A stretch of DNA of 64,000 nucleotides from an uncultured Erythrobacter sp. (GCA_947488155.1 CANKYK010000002.1:192001-256000), one strand, 5' to 3'. Positions 36,487 through 45,159 are shown, counted from the stretch's first letter. Program-made: numbers and translations. Notes: generated by a model from the letters alone, not told the origin.

Positions 36487-37265
36487 ACCTGATTGAATGC
36501 GCCCTGTGCGACCACGGGGCCGGCATCCTGCGCCTCTGGCTTGCCGCCAATCGGTTCACGCGTCAGCACCAGCTCGGCGCCGTCACCCATATTCTGAGTG
36601 ATCTCTTTAGGCAGGGTAACACTGCGGACCTCGCCCGGCGTCACCACGCCAAGGGATTGCAATGGGGTGCCATCGGCTGGCACCAGCCACAGCTCATGAT
36701 CGTGAACGCCGTCTGCAGTCAGGCCAATCGCGCCCACCAACATGCGCTCGCTATCGGGTATATACGTCACATCGAGGCGTAGACCGGTGTCGCCAATCGG
36801 CACTTGCGCGACCAGCGGGTTCGCCGCCGCGATTTGCGGCGCTTCGCTCGCGCCGGGCGTCGGAACACTGTCCGTACCAGCCGGCAGGACAACCAAGGCA
36901 AGGGCCGCGACCGCCGCCGCGCTGGTTAGCCCGCTGACCCATTGCCAGCGTCGCACCTTGCTTTGCAATTCTACGACATTGGCGCTGTCCAGGCCTGTCT
37001 CCGCATGGGTTGATGCCGCACGCACGCGGGCTTCAATCTCATCCCACACTTTTGCGCTCGGCTCTGCGCCGGAGATTTCATCGGTCCACGGTGCGAACCA
37101 ATTGTCCCACCAATCCTTGCGCCAGGCAAAGTCGGGATCGCTGGCCAGTTTCCCGCGCGCGGCAAGCAATTCCTGACCTTCCAGCAGGCCAAGCGAAAAC
37201 TCCGCCGCCAACATCGGATCGTCGCGCTTGATCTCTTCGCGGTCCATGCCGTTCTCGTCGCTCAT
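36483..37265 (-). CDS. Anti-sigma factor, RskA-like
   Basis: 260 aa from the ATG at 37265, overlapping the sigma factor stop (ATGA). The N-terminal about 90 residues form the cytosolic sigma-binding part, with LAAEFSLGLLEGQEL typical of RskA/anti-sigma-K proteins, then one membrane helix (about 113-133, SAAAVAALALVVLP) and a C-terminal periplasmic domain with DGVHDHELWLVPADG that is the RskA C-terminal signature. It should hold the partner ECF sigma factor at the membrane until released by regulated proteolysis. Confidence 0.88.
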   Translation of the reverse strand: MSDENGMDREEIKRDDPMLAAEFSLGLLEGQELLAARGKLASDPDFAWRKDWWDNWFAPWTDEISGAEPSAKVWDEIEARVRAASTHAETGLDSANVVELQSKVRRWQWVSGLTSAAAVAALALVVLPAGTDSVPTPGASEAPQIAAANPLVAQVPIGDTGLRLDVTYIPDSERMLVGAIGLTADGVHDHELWLVPADGTPLQSLGVVTPGEVRSVTLPKEITQNMGDGAELVLTREPIGGKPEAQDAGPVVAQGAFNQV

Positions 37266-37843
37266 TCGCTCGCCTCCAGGCAAGCGCGCAGGCGTTGCAG
37301 CCCGCGGCGGATCCAGCTCTTCATCGTGCCCAGCGGAACATCGGCATGCTCAGCCAGCTCGGCATAGGTCTTTCCATCGAAGAAGGCGGCGCGAATGTGA
37401 CCGCGCGCGTTTTCGTCTAGCCCCTCAATGCAGGTGTGAATTTGTGCGGTTTGCTCCGCATCGACCATCAGACTGTCGGCCAGCTGCGCCTGATCGGGCA
37501 GAGGAGCGGCCTCTTCCACAGGCACAGCGCCGCCGCGCACCTTACCCGTGCGCAGACGATCAATCGCGCGGTTGCGCGCGAAGGTCGCCAGCCACGAGAT
37601 TGGGCTCGCCCGGGTGGGATCATAGCGATCCGCCCTTTGCCACAGATTTACATAGACGTCCTGCAACGCGTCCTCGGCTTCTTTCCTGTCGCCTAAGATA
37701 CGCAAGCAAATCCCAAACAGTTTCACCCGTGTGGCGCGATAAATATCTTCCAGCGCGCTACGGTCACCCTCGGCCAGGCGCGCCATCGCCGCCTTTAGCG
37801 CCTCGCGCGCTTCCGCGCTGGCCGGTGTGGGTCCATCCGCCAT
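37262..37843 (-). CDS. ECF sigma factor, SigK-like
   Basis: 193 aa from the ATG at 37843, sharing one base with the upstream stop (TGATG). Region 2 is clear (GDRKEAEDALQDVYVNLW, then a core RNA polymerase contact and -10 recognition helix with SWLATFARNRAIDRLR). Region 4 ends the protein (YAELAEHADVPLGTMKSWI, the -35 helix-turn-helix). No region 3, as in all ECF sigma factors. The overlapping RskA-like gene is its anti-sigma factor. Grouping with SigK is by region 4 and by the partner type. Confidence 0.92.
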   Translation of the reverse strand: MADGPTPASAEAREALKAAMARLAEGDRSALEDIYRATRVKLFGICLRILGDRKEAEDALQDVYVNLWQRADRYDPTRASPISWLATFARNRAIDRLRTGKVRGGAVPVEEAAPLPDQAQLADSLMVDAEQTAQIHTCIEGLDENARGHIRAAFFDGKTYAELAEHADVPLGTMKSWIRRGLQRLRACLEASE

Positions 37844-38811
37844 CAACAGCAGCCCGCGTCATCACGCTTGCGGTGGATTTGAATGGTGGTGTGGCTGATG
37901 CCGAATTTCTGCTCCAGCTGGTCGGTCACTGTGCGCAAAAAGCTTTCGTCACATCCGCCGGGTGCCACCAGGTGCGCCGTCAGCGCGGTCTCGGTTGTCG
38001 ACATTGGCCAGATATGCAGGTTGTGCACTTCGTCCACTCCATCAAGCTCTGCCAAATGAAGCCGCACATCGGCTTCGTCAATCCCGGCAGGCACGGCGAG
38101 CAAGCCCATTTTGAGGCTGTCCTTGGCCAGTCCCCATGTTCCCCATGCAATTACGCCAACAATGATCAGGCTGACAAGTGGGTCAATCCACACCGATCCG
38201 CTGTAAATAATTGCAATTCCTGCGATTACTACGCCGAGCGAGACCAGGGCATCGGCTGCCATATGCAGGAACGCGCCGTGGATATTAAGGTCCGATTTGC
38301 TCCCCCGCATGAACATCAGGGCGGTGACGGTGTTGATCACAATGCCGATCCCGGCGACCACGACCATCACCATGCCTTGCGGCTGAGCCGGTTCAAACAG
38401 GCGGTGTGCGGTCTCAAACAGGATCGCCCCAATCGCCATCGCCAGCAGCAGCGCATTGGCGAGCGCTGCCAGGATCGTGGAGCTCTTGAAGCCATAGGTG
38501 TAGCGCGCGCTGGCGGGCTTCTTCGAGGCGATATTGGCGACCCAGGCCAGGATCAGCGCAAGTACATCGGACAGGTTGTGTCCCGCATCGGCGACCAGCG
38601 CCATGGATCCCGATAGGAAGCCGTATGTGGCCTCGATAATGACAAAGATCGAATTGAGCGCAATGCCGATGGCAAAGGCCATACCGAAATCGGCCGGAGC
38701 GTGGGAATGGCCATGCCCATAATGGCCCGGCGCATGGCTGTGCGCATGACCATGCGAGTGCCCATCATCATGAGCGTGATTATGACGATTATGTGCGTGC
38801 GATGACCCCAT
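37843..38811 (-). CDS. Cation diffusion facilitator, probably Zn2+ exporter
   Basis: 322 aa from the ATG at 38811. The first 40 residues are a His-rich metal-sensing segment (HSHGHAHSHAPGHYGHGHSH). Six membrane helices follow, with the transport-site motifs DAGHNLSD in helix 2 and HMAADALVS in helix 5, as in ZitB/CzcD. The cytoplasmic C-terminal domain ends with HRKRDDAGCC. Exports Zn2+ or related ions in exchange for protons. It lies in a five-gene overlapping operon: starts 4 bases after mtgA and overlaps the sigma factor start. Alternative starts at 38835 or 38847 exist. Confidence 0.93.
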   Translation of the reverse strand: MGSSHAHNRHNHAHDDGHSHGHAHSHAPGHYGHGHSHAPADFGMAFAIGIALNSIFVIIEATYGFLSGSMALVADAGHNLSDVLALILAWVANIASKKPASARYTYGFKSSTILAALANALLLAMAIGAILFETAHRLFEPAQPQGMVMVVVAGIGIVINTVTALMFMRGSKSDLNIHGAFLHMAADALVSLGVVIAGIAIIYSGSVWIDPLVSLIIVGVIAWGTWGLAKDSLKMGLLAVPAGIDEADVRLHLAELDGVDEVHNLHIWPMSTTETALTAHLVAPGGCDESFLRTVTDQLEQKFGISHTTIQIHRKRDDAGCC

Positions 38812-38815
38812 CCAC

Positions 38816-39487
38816 TTAATCGTAGACGCAATCATCCAGCCCGTCACGTTTCACCACATTGATTCGGGCGCGGATCGTGTTGCCATGGCGGGCCAGCCAT
38901 CCGCTGGGCGCGATAACGGCGCGTTTCTTGGGCAGGGGCAGGGCGGCGGCCATGCGGGCGGCCTCTATCGGGGCGAGCCGCGCGGCAGACTTGCCGAAAT
39001 AGCGCTGTGCTCCGGCCTCTGCGCCATATGTGCCAATGCCGGTTTCTGCGACGTTGAGATAGACCTCCATAATTCGGCGCTTGCCCCAGATTTTCTCTAT
39101 GCCAAAGGCAAAATAGGCCTCCAGCCCTTTGCGGAAATACCCGCCGCCCTGCCACAAGAACACGTTCTTGGCCGTCTGCTGCGATATGGTGGAGCCGCCA
39201 CGTATGCGGCCCCCCTTGGCGTTGTATTCCAGCGCCTTTTCAATCGCTTCTGTGTCAAAGCCAGTGTGCGTGCAGAACTTACTATCTTCCGCGGCGATGA
39301 CGGCAGCGACCAGATTGGGATCGATATTGTCCAGGCTTTCCCAATCCTTGGTGACGGAGTTTTCATCCATCAGCATGGTTGCGGTGATCGGCACGGGCAC
39401 GAATTTAAACAGGACGATCAGCGCGAGCGATATCCCAAAAAACCACAAGAGAAACTTGGCCGTAAAGCGAGCGAGCGTGCGGATCAT
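38816..39487 (-). CDS. mtgA: Monofunctional peptidoglycan glycosyltransferase
   Basis: 223 aa. One N-terminal membrane anchor (about 10-30) and a GT51 domain: the catalytic Glu lies in AAEDSKFCTHTGFD, with GGSTISQQTAKN, KRRIMEVYLN and the C-terminal AARMAAALPLPKK motifs all present. It polymerises glycan strands from lipid II and has no transpeptidase domain. The ATG overlaps the stop of the preceding secreted-protein gene (ATGA). Confidence 0.96.
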   Translation of the reverse strand: MIRTLARFTAKFLLWFFGISLALIVLFKFVPVPITATMLMDENSVTKDWESLDNIDPNLVAAVIAAEDSKFCTHTGFDTEAIEKALEYNAKGGRIRGGSTISQQTAKNVFLWQGGGYFRKGLEAYFAFGIEKIWGKRRIMEVYLNVAETGIGTYGAEAGAQRYFGKSAARLAPIEAARMAAALPLPKKRAVIAPSGWLARHGNTIRARINVVKRDGLDDCVYD

Positions 39488-40074
39488 TGGGACGGTATCA
39501 AAGGGGTCCAGTCGATGCGGGCAAATAACCCCTCTGCCAATGCTTCGGCTGTCGGTTCAAGTTCAAGTGGAAAAGACCCACGATATTTTACGATCCATTG
39601 ATCGCCGGGCGTGCACCCAACCCAAAGGTATGAGACCATGTCAGGATGTTCAGGTCCATAATAGCTTGAAGGAATGTCATAGCGTGCTTGATATTGCTCC
39701 AGATCGGTAAAAGCCGGAAATAAGTGCTCGGGGTCTTGCTCGCTAGGAGCTGAGCCGACACGTCGGCGAATAGCCTCGTTCGCGCTTGCGAACTGGTCAA
39801 TGCAGGTTTCTCCGCGTGAAGGGTAAATATAGAGCGTGAATTCAGAATGCACGCCCTCATAGATGTATCCAATACTCGCATCGCTTCCATCTTGGTCGTA
39901 CTCGATCACACCAGCCCGAATGTATTTCTCGATCTGCAGTGGAAACTCAACTCCAACCGCTTTGTGAACATAGAGGTCTCCGGGGTTCTCAACCCGAGTT
40001 TGCGCGGCCGCCGCATTGGGTGCGAGCGCAATACAAAGAGCCAGTAATGCCCGCCAAATCAATCGGTTTGTCAT
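39484..40074 (-). CDS. Secreted protein of unknown function
   Basis: 196 aa from the ATG at 40074 (MTNRLIWR), with GGGGAA upstream. The signal peptide ends near PNAAAA-QT. The mature part has two Cys (in GETCIDQF and WVGCTPGDQW), which may pair in the periplasm. I recognise no domain. It is the first gene of the operon mtgA-CDF-sigma-anti-sigma and overlaps the mtgA start by four bases, so it may serve the cell envelope. Confidence 0.75.
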   Translation of the reverse strand: MTNRLIWRALLALCIALAPNAAAAQTRVENPGDLYVHKAVGVEFPLQIEKYIRAGVIEYDQDGSDASIGYIYEGVHSEFTLYIYPSRGETCIDQFASANEAIRRRVGSAPSEQDPEHLFPAFTDLEQYQARYDIPSSYYGPEHPDMVSYLWVGCTPGDQWIVKYRGSFPLELEPTAEALAEGLFARIDWTPLIPSQ

Positions 40075-40220
40075 TTGGGTTCCCCTGATTGATATGATCC
40101 TACATCGAGTTTTGCAGCAGCCCAACACAAAACGCTCGAGGAGCACCCTAACGTTTCTATGTGTCTGTCTGTGACGCGCCGCTAGAGCGCTCGCCGAACT
40201 AACGCATCCAAACCTTCCAA

Positions 40221-40317
40221 CGTCATCCCGGACTTGATCCGGGATCCAGTGCGATGAAGCGCTGCTTCTGATCGAAGCACTTCAACGCTTGAGATCCCAG
40301 CATCCGCTGCGATGACG
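40221..40317. repeat. MITE/REP-like repeat with CCCGGACTTGATCCGGG core
   Basis: 97-bp sequence bounded by CGTCATC and its complement GATGACG, holding the palindrome CCCGG-ACTTGAT-CCGGG (40227-40243). This type of element is widely dispersed in Alphaproteobacteria, including sphingomonads. It fills most of the 312-bp space between the secreted-protein gene and rpoH; the rest holds the rpoH terminator and no gene. Confidence 0.75.
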
Positions 40318-40330
40318 GGTGCGGTGGACA

Positions 40331-40361
40331 CAAAAAAGGCGGCCCGAAATGGACCGCCTTT
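40331..40361 (-). terminator. Rho-independent terminator of rpoH
   Basis: On the minus strand: stem AAAGGCGG / CCGCCTTT with an 11-base loop, ending in a run of six T. It begins 25 bases after the rpoH stop. Confidence 0.9.
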
Positions 40362-40386
40362 CGTGTTCTTTTAGCAGACCTAAGGC

Positions 40387-41289
40387 TTACGCAACGCCTG
40401 GCAGCAAACGCTCACCCGCGATCCGCTGCATTGCTTTTTGCAGCTTCTCAAAGGCGCGCACTTCGATCTGGCGGATGCGCTCGCGCGACACTTCGTAAAC
40501 CTGGCTCAGCTCTTCCAGCGTCTGCGGTTTCTCAGTCAGGCGGCGTTCGGTCAGAATGTGCTGCTCACGCTCGTTCAGGCTGTCCATCGCCTCAACCAGC
40601 ATCTCGTGGCGCACATTGGCTTCCTCAGCATCGGCAACCATCTCATCCTGCAAAGGACGATCATCGGTCAGCCAATCCTGCCATTCGCCAGAGCCGTCCT
40701 CGCCATTGCGCATCGGCACGTTGAGGGAGCCATCGCCGCCCATCATCATGCGGCGGTTCATGTTGATGACTTCCTGCTCCGGCACGCCCAGATCGGTTGC
40801 GATCTTGGTCACGTCCTCGGGCGACAGGTCGGTGTCTTCGTACGCCTCAAGCTGTTTCTTCATCCGGCGAAGGTTGAAAAACAGCTTTTTCTGAGCAGCG
40901 GTGGTGCCCATTTTTACGAGCGACCAGCTGCGCAGGATAAATTCCTGCATGGATGCCTTGATCCACCACATCGCATAGGTCGCGAGGCGGAAGCCGCGAT
41001 CGGCTTCGAATTTCTTGACGCCCTGCATCAAGCCGACATTGCCCTCTGAAATGAGGTCGCTGACCGGCAGGCCATAGCCGCGGTAACCCATGGCGATCTT
41101 CGCCACGAGTCGCAGGTGGCTGGACACCAGTTGAGATGCTGCCTCAGGGTCTTCATGTTCTTGATAGCGCTTCGCGAGCATATATTCCTGCTCAGCGGTC
41201 AGCACGGGGTATTTCTTGATCTCGGAGAGATAGCGATTGAGGCTTTGCTCGCCGCTCAGGGCCGGGACTGCCGTTTTCGTCTTAGTCAC
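40387..41289 (-). CDS. rpoH: RNA polymerase heat-shock sigma factor (sigma-32)
   Basis: 300 aa from a GTG at 41289 (MTKTKTAVPAL), chosen for the TTAGGA site 6 bases upstream; the open frame continues upstream without family character. Region 2 (SHLRLVAKIAMGYRGYGLP, then LATYAMWWIKASMQEFILRSWSLVK) and region 4 (VYEVSRERIRQIEVRAFEKL) are intact, with the RpoH-specific box QKKLFFNLRR. It directs transcription of chaperones and proteases such as those encoded by tig/clp-type loci. A GTG start and the region A hairpin may tune translation. Follows the rluD-type gene by 114 bases. Confidence 0.96.
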   Translation of the reverse strand: MTKTKTAVPALSGEQSLNRYLSEIKKYPVLTAEQEYMLAKRYQEHEDPEAASQLVSSHLRLVAKIAMGYRGYGLPVSDLISEGNVGLMQGVKKFEADRGFRLATYAMWWIKASMQEFILRSWSLVKMGTTAAQKKLFFNLRRMKKQLEAYEDTDLSPEDVTKIATDLGVPEQEVINMNRRMMMGGDGSLNVPMRNGEDGSGEWQDWLTDDRPLQDEMVADAEEANVRHEMLVEAMDSLNEREQHILTERRLTEKPQTLEELSQVYEVSRERIRQIEVRAFEKLQKAMQRIAGERLLPGVA

Positions 41290-41403
41290 TGTGTTCCTAA
41301 CCTTTCTTGCGTCAACCCGCTGCGTTTGGACCTCTAATGAGCATCCGTTTTTTCGGGCCACGCGGTTACATATACGTTGCTTGGCTGTATTTTGCTTCAA
41401 CTT

Positions 41404-42357
41404 TCATCGATTAAAACGCCCCAGTTCGTCGATTAGTTCCCGCATATCCTCCGGTAAATCCACGCGAAACCTTAGTTTTTCGTCAGAAATCGGGTGGAGA
41501 AAGCCCAATTCCGCCGCATGCAGCGCTTGCCGCGCGAATTTGAGCGAAGTGAGCAGGGATTTCAGCGTCTTGGGTGTCTTTCCGTAAGTTGGGTCTCCTA
41601 ATAGCGGATGGCCAATTGATGCACAGTGAACGCGGACCTGGTGGGTTCGCCCGGTTTCGAGCCGGCATTCGATCACCGCGCTCGATTCGAGCCGATCGAG
41701 CACCTTATAATGGGTTACCGCGTGTTTCCCGCGTGAGGAATTCTTGTCCAGCACAGCCATTTTCTTGCGATTGGCGTCTGACCGTCCGATTCGCTCGTCA
41801 ATTGTTCCCTCTTTCTCCGCCGGACGGCCGGCGCAAACCGCGATATAGCGGCGATGCAGCGAATGATCCGCGAATTGCCTCGCCAGTCCCTCGTGCGCAG
41901 CGTCGGATTTGGCGACGACCAGCAGGCCAGAGGTGTCCTTGTCGATCCGGTGGACGATGCCGGGCCGCGCAACCCCGCCAATGCCGGACAGCTCGCCCTT
42001 GCAATGGTGCAGCAGGGCATTGACCAGCGTGCCATCGGCATTGCCTGCCGCTGGGTGGACGACCATCCCGGCAGGCTTGTTGACCACGATCAGATGTTCA
42101 TCCTCAAACACCGCCTCAATCGGAATATCCTGCGGCTGAGCCTCCGCTTCGCTGGCGGCGGGCACATGGATCGAGAATTCGGCCCCGGCCTTCACCTTGG
42201 CGCTGGGAGAGGTGGCGGGTGTCGAGCCCAGCGTCACGCGGCCCTCCGCGATCAGGGCCTGCACCCGCGCACGGGACAGCTCGGTCGCCTCGGCCAGCGC
42301 TTTATCGAGGCGCGCCGCGTTCGTAATTGTACCGGTGATGACTTTGTCGCCGCTCAT
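41404..42357 (-). CDS. rluD: RluA/RluD-family pseudouridine synthase
   Basis: 317 aa from the ATG at 42357 (MSGDKVITGTI). N-terminal S4 RNA-binding domain (LDKALAEATELSRARVQALIAEGRV), then the catalytic domain with the active-site Asp in HRIDKDTSGLLVVAK and the C-terminal GRTHQVRVHCASIGHPLLGDP. Modifies uridines in 23S rRNA (RluD makes the helix 69 pseudouridines). The exact paralogue, RluD or RluC-like, is by length and the rluD-rpoH neighbourhood, which recurs in Alphaproteobacteria. Confidence 0.9.
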   Translation of the reverse strand: MSGDKVITGTITNAARLDKALAEATELSRARVQALIAEGRVTLGSTPATSPSAKVKAGAEFSIHVPAASEAEAQPQDIPIEAVFEDEHLIVVNKPAGMVVHPAAGNADGTLVNALLHHCKGELSGIGGVARPGIVHRIDKDTSGLLVVAKSDAAHEGLARQFADHSLHRRYIAVCAGRPAEKEGTIDERIGRSDANRKKMAVLDKNSSRGKHAVTHYKVLDRLESSAVIECRLETGRTHQVRVHCASIGHPLLGDPTYGKTPKTLKSLLTSLKFARQALHAAELGFLHPISDEKLRFRVDLPEDMRELIDELGRFNR

Positions 42358-42373
42358 GCTAGGGCCATGCGCG

Positions 42374-42787
42374 ATGGCGATCCCAGTGACAAGAGATGTG
42401 GCCACTGCACTGGCCAAGGCAGCCCGCGATGTCCACCCACGGGAGGCATGCGGGATCTTGACGGGCACGCGCACCCAAGACGGCGCGGAGCAGGTCACCG
42501 GGTTCATTCCGGCGCGCAATGTCCACCCTTCGCCGGAAACCTATTTCGAAATCGATCCGCAGGCGCTTATTGACGCGCACCGTGCCGCGCGAACGGGTGA
42601 TAGCCCGCAGGTTTTGGGCTATTTCCATTCGCACCCGGCCGGGCCAGCGCGTCCATCCAAGACTGACATAGCCATGTCGGCGGGCGATGGAATGATCTGG
42701 GCGATAGCGGGCGAGGGCGCGCTTGGCCTCTACCGTGCGGTGGAAGGCGGCTTCGAATTGCTTTGCAGACAGCCTTTGGAGGGCTAA
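42374..42787 (+). CDS. JAMM/MPN+ metalloprotease domain protein (M67 family)
   Basis: 137 aa from the ATG at 42374, with AGGG 8 bases upstream. A complete JAMM zinc site is present: Glu24 in REACGILTG, then HSHPAGPARPSKTD with His85, His87, Ser95 and Asp98. Such free-standing prokaryotic JAB proteins cut isopeptide or C-terminal peptide bonds of ubiquitin-like proteins, or process sulfur-carrier precursors. No ubiquitin-like, E1-like or thiS/moaD gene is nearby, so the substrate is open. Divergent from rluD and 10 bases upstream of chpT. Confidence 0.88.
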   Translation: MAIPVTRDVATALAKAARDVHPREACGILTGTRTQDGAEQVTGFIPARNVHPSPETYFEIDPQALIDAHRAARTGDSPQVLGYFHSHPAGPARPSKTDIAMSAGDGMIWAIAGEGALGLYRAVEGGFELLCRQPLEG

Positions 42788-42797
42788 GACAGTCAAC

Positions 42798-43451
42798 ATG
42801 ACTTCGCCAACTGACCTCGCGAGCCTGCTGTGCTCGCGGCTTTGCCACGATATGCTCTCCCCCGTTGGGGCGCTCGCCAATGGGCTGGAACTGCTCGCTG
42901 AAGAGCAGGATCCCGAAATGCGCGAGAAGGTGGTCGAACTGCTGGAACAGAGCGCCAAGATCAGCACCGACAAGCTCAAATTCTTCCGTCTTGCGTTCGG
43001 CGCGGCGGGCGGATTTGGCGAGGCTGTGCCAGTGGAAGAAGCGCATGATGTGATCGCCGCGCTCGCCTCGGACGCCAAAGAGGTGCAGCTCAATTGGGCC
43101 ATCACCGAGAAAACCCTGCCCAAGCCTGCGGTGAAAGTGATGCTGAACCTGGCGCACATTGCGCTCGATGCGCTGATCCGGGGCGGGACCATGGATATTG
43201 GCGCAGAATTGCACGAGGGCAATGTCGAGATCGTGGTCCGCGCGAACGGCAATCGGATCGCTTTCGACGAGAATATCGGCAGTGCATTGCAAGGCGATTT
43301 GAAGCCGGCAGAACTGTCGAGCCGCACGGCGGCGGCGCATATGATTGCGATGCTGGCGGAAGAAAACGGCGGCGGACTGCAATATAAGCTGGATGACAAT
43401 GCTCTGGTGATGGGCGCGGTTATGCCGCAGCCTGCCGGGATGATCGGCTAA
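42798..43451 (+). CDS. chpT: Histidine phosphotransferase ChpT
   Basis: 217 aa. The DHp-like helix carries the phospho-accepting His17 in LCSRLCHDMLSPVGALANGL, matching ChpT. A degenerate ATPase-like domain follows, ending with the SSRTAAAHMIAMLAEENGG helix. In Caulobacter and relatives ChpT passes phosphate from CckA to CtrA and CpdR, controlling the cell cycle; CpdR links it to ClpXP. It sits between the JAMM protein and a peptidoglycan amidase, probably in one operon. Confidence 0.9.
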   Translation: MTSPTDLASLLCSRLCHDMLSPVGALANGLELLAEEQDPEMREKVVELLEQSAKISTDKLKFFRLAFGAAGGFGEAVPVEEAHDVIAALASDAKEVQLNWAITEKTLPKPAVKVMLNLAHIALDALIRGGTMDIGAELHEGNVEIVVRANGNRIAFDENIGSALQGDLKPAELSSRTAAAHMIAMLAEENGGGLQYKLDDNALVMGAVMPQPAGMIG

Positions 43452-43455
43452 GCTC

Positions 43456-44214
43456 GTGGCTGGGCCGGGGAAGGGGCCAGAGCCGGGATCGGAGCCGAGC
43501 TTAGGCACTGGCGATGAGCTGGTCCATGCAGAGCGGCTCTCTCCCAATTTCAACGACCGCAAGACGGCGATCAATATGCTGGTCGTCCATTACACCGAAA
43601 TGGAAAGCGCCGAGGCCGCGATAGAGCGCTTGTGCGACGTGGAAGCAGGCGTCAGCGCGCATTACCTGATCAGCGAAGACGGTGTCGTCACGCGGCTGGT
43701 CCCTGAGGAAAAGCGGGCCTGGCATGCAGGCAAGAGCTATTGGCGGGGCGAGAGTGATGTGAACTCTGCCAGCATTGGGATTGAGCTTGATCATCCGGGG
43801 CACGGCCTTGGCTACCGCGAGTTTTCAGAGGCTCAGATCGAGGCGCTCGTGCCGCTGATGGCGCGGATTGTGAAGCAATATGACATCCCACGCGCGAATG
43901 TGATCGGCCATTCCGATGTTGCCCCGGCGCGTAAGATCGATCCGGGCGAGCTGTTCCCGTGGGATCGGATCGCGCGCTGCGGCCTCACTCTCGCCAAACC
44001 AGCCAGGCTCGAACTTGGCGATCCGTTCGACAATGATGGGGCATTTTACCTCGCTCTGGAACGCTATGGCTATGACATCACCGACGGTATCAAAGCGGTT
44101 GAGGCGTTTCAGCGCCGCTGGCGGCCAGAGCTGATCGATGGCGTCATTGATGGACAAATTGGCGCAATCCTGTTTCAATTGCTGCTTGATCGGGATCGGG
44201 GGATCTCGCGCTAA
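43456..44214 (+). CDS. N-acetylmuramoyl-L-alanine amidase (Amidase_2, AmiD/AmpD type)
   Basis: 252 aa from a GTG at 43456, 4 bases after the chpT stop; the start is not well supported by a ribosome binding site. Zinc ligands His45 (MLVVHYTEM), His152 (VIGHSDVAPARKIDPG) and Asp162 are spaced like those of AmiD. A C-terminal peptidoglycan-binding helical domain (about 190-245, DGAFYLALERYGYD) follows. No clear signal peptide is seen, so it may act on recycled anhydro-muropeptides in the cytoplasm, or be exported by a start I cannot identify. Confidence 0.88.
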   Translation: MAGPGKGPEPGSEPSLGTGDELVHAERLSPNFNDRKTAINMLVVHYTEMESAEAAIERLCDVEAGVSAHYLISEDGVVTRLVPEEKRAWHAGKSYWRGESDVNSASIGIELDHPGHGLGYREFSEAQIEALVPLMARIVKQYDIPRANVIGHSDVAPARKIDPGELFPWDRIARCGLTLAKPARLELGDPFDNDGAFYLALERYGYDITDGIKAVEAFQRRWRPELIDGVIDGQIGAILFQLLLDRDRGISR

Positions 44215-44342
44215 AGCAGATTGCTGCGCTCGCAGGCGCTGCAATGTAAATTTATAATTTCGCCGAGCGTTATGGTGAATTCTGCGTTAACACTGCTCCC
44301 CTGACGGTTCTGGTCGTCGAGAATGAGAGGGAGGGATCCAAA

Positions 44343-45056
44343 ATGACAAAAAAACTATTCGCTGAATTCTTCGGCACGTTCTGGCTGGTGTTTGGAGGCT
44401 GCGGTTCCGCGGTGCTCGCAGCAGCTTTTCCTGAATTGGGGATCGGTTTTGTCGGCGTATCGCTGGCTTTCGGTCTGACTGTCCTGACCATGGCTTACAC
44501 CGTGGGACATATTTCTGGCGGCCACTTCAACCCTGCCGTCTCGCTCGGCCTGGCCGTTGGCGGACGTTTCTCCTGGGCTGAGTTGATCCCATATTGGGCG
44601 GCTCAGGTGCTGGGCGCATTCGTCGCATCCGGCATATTGTTCGTGATCGCTAGTGGAGCCGCGGACTGGAGCGGCGCAGGCGGTTTTGCCTCCAATGGCT
44701 TTGGTGAGCTGTCACCGGGCGGCTATTCGATGAACGCAGTTCTGATCGCAGAAGTTGTTTTGACGGCGATGTTCCTGATCATCATTCTGGGCTCGACCTC
44801 GCCAAAGGCGCCAGCCGGTTTTGCCCCGATTGCGATCGGCCTTGGCCTAACGCTCATCCACCTGATCTCTATCCCGGTCAGCAACACCTCGGTGAACCCA
44901 GCGCGGTCTACCGGCGTTGCCTTCTATGCCGAGACGGGTGCTGTGGGTCAGCTGTGGCTGTTCTGGGTCGCACCACTGGTTGGTGCCGCGATTGGCGCAT
45001 TGATCTGGAAATTCCTGATCTCAACCGATGAGAACGCCGAGAATGTTGGCGGTTAA
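44343..45056 (+). CDS. aqpZ: Aquaporin Z
   Basis: 237 aa with six membrane helices and two half-helices bearing the NPA boxes: [13 protein letters not shown] and [11 protein letters not shown]. The selectivity region matches AqpZ (Phe and His type, water-selective), not the glycerol facilitator GlpF, which has NPA/NPARD with wider filters. A GGAGGGA site precedes the ATG. Monocistronic, followed by its own terminator and rnpB. Confidence 0.95.
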   Translation: MTKKLFAEFFGTFWLVFGGCGSAVLAAAFPELGIGFVGVSLAFGLTVLTMAYTVGHISGGHFNPAVSLGLAVGGRFSWAELIPYWAAQVLGAFVASGILFVIASGAADWSGAGGFASNGFGELSPGGYSMNAVLIAEVVLTAMFLIIILGSTSPKAPAGFAPIAIGLGLTLIHLISIPVSNTSVNPARSTGVAFYAETGAVGQLWLFWVAPLVGAAIGALIWKFLISTDENAENVGG

Positions 45057-45095
45057 GGCGAATAACCGCTCGTACCTTGGAACATGACGTGCAGA

Positions 45096-45130
45096 GGGCT
45101 GGCTTTCACAGGAAAGCTGGCCCTTTGTTT
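45096..45130 (+). terminator. Terminator after aqpZ
   Basis: 12-bp stem GGGCTGGCTTTC / GAAAGCTGGCCC (two G-U pairs) with a 4-base loop ACAG, then TTTGTTT. It begins 39 bases after the aqpZ stop. Confidence 0.85.
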
Positions 45131-45159
45131 ATTGGGCATGCTTCTCTATAGCGCCACTC

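Noticed and set aside
37228..38616. 462-codon open frame on the plus strand
   Set aside because: Antisense to the ECF sigma factor and CDF exporter genes, both well supported; Arg/His/Pro-rich product without domain.
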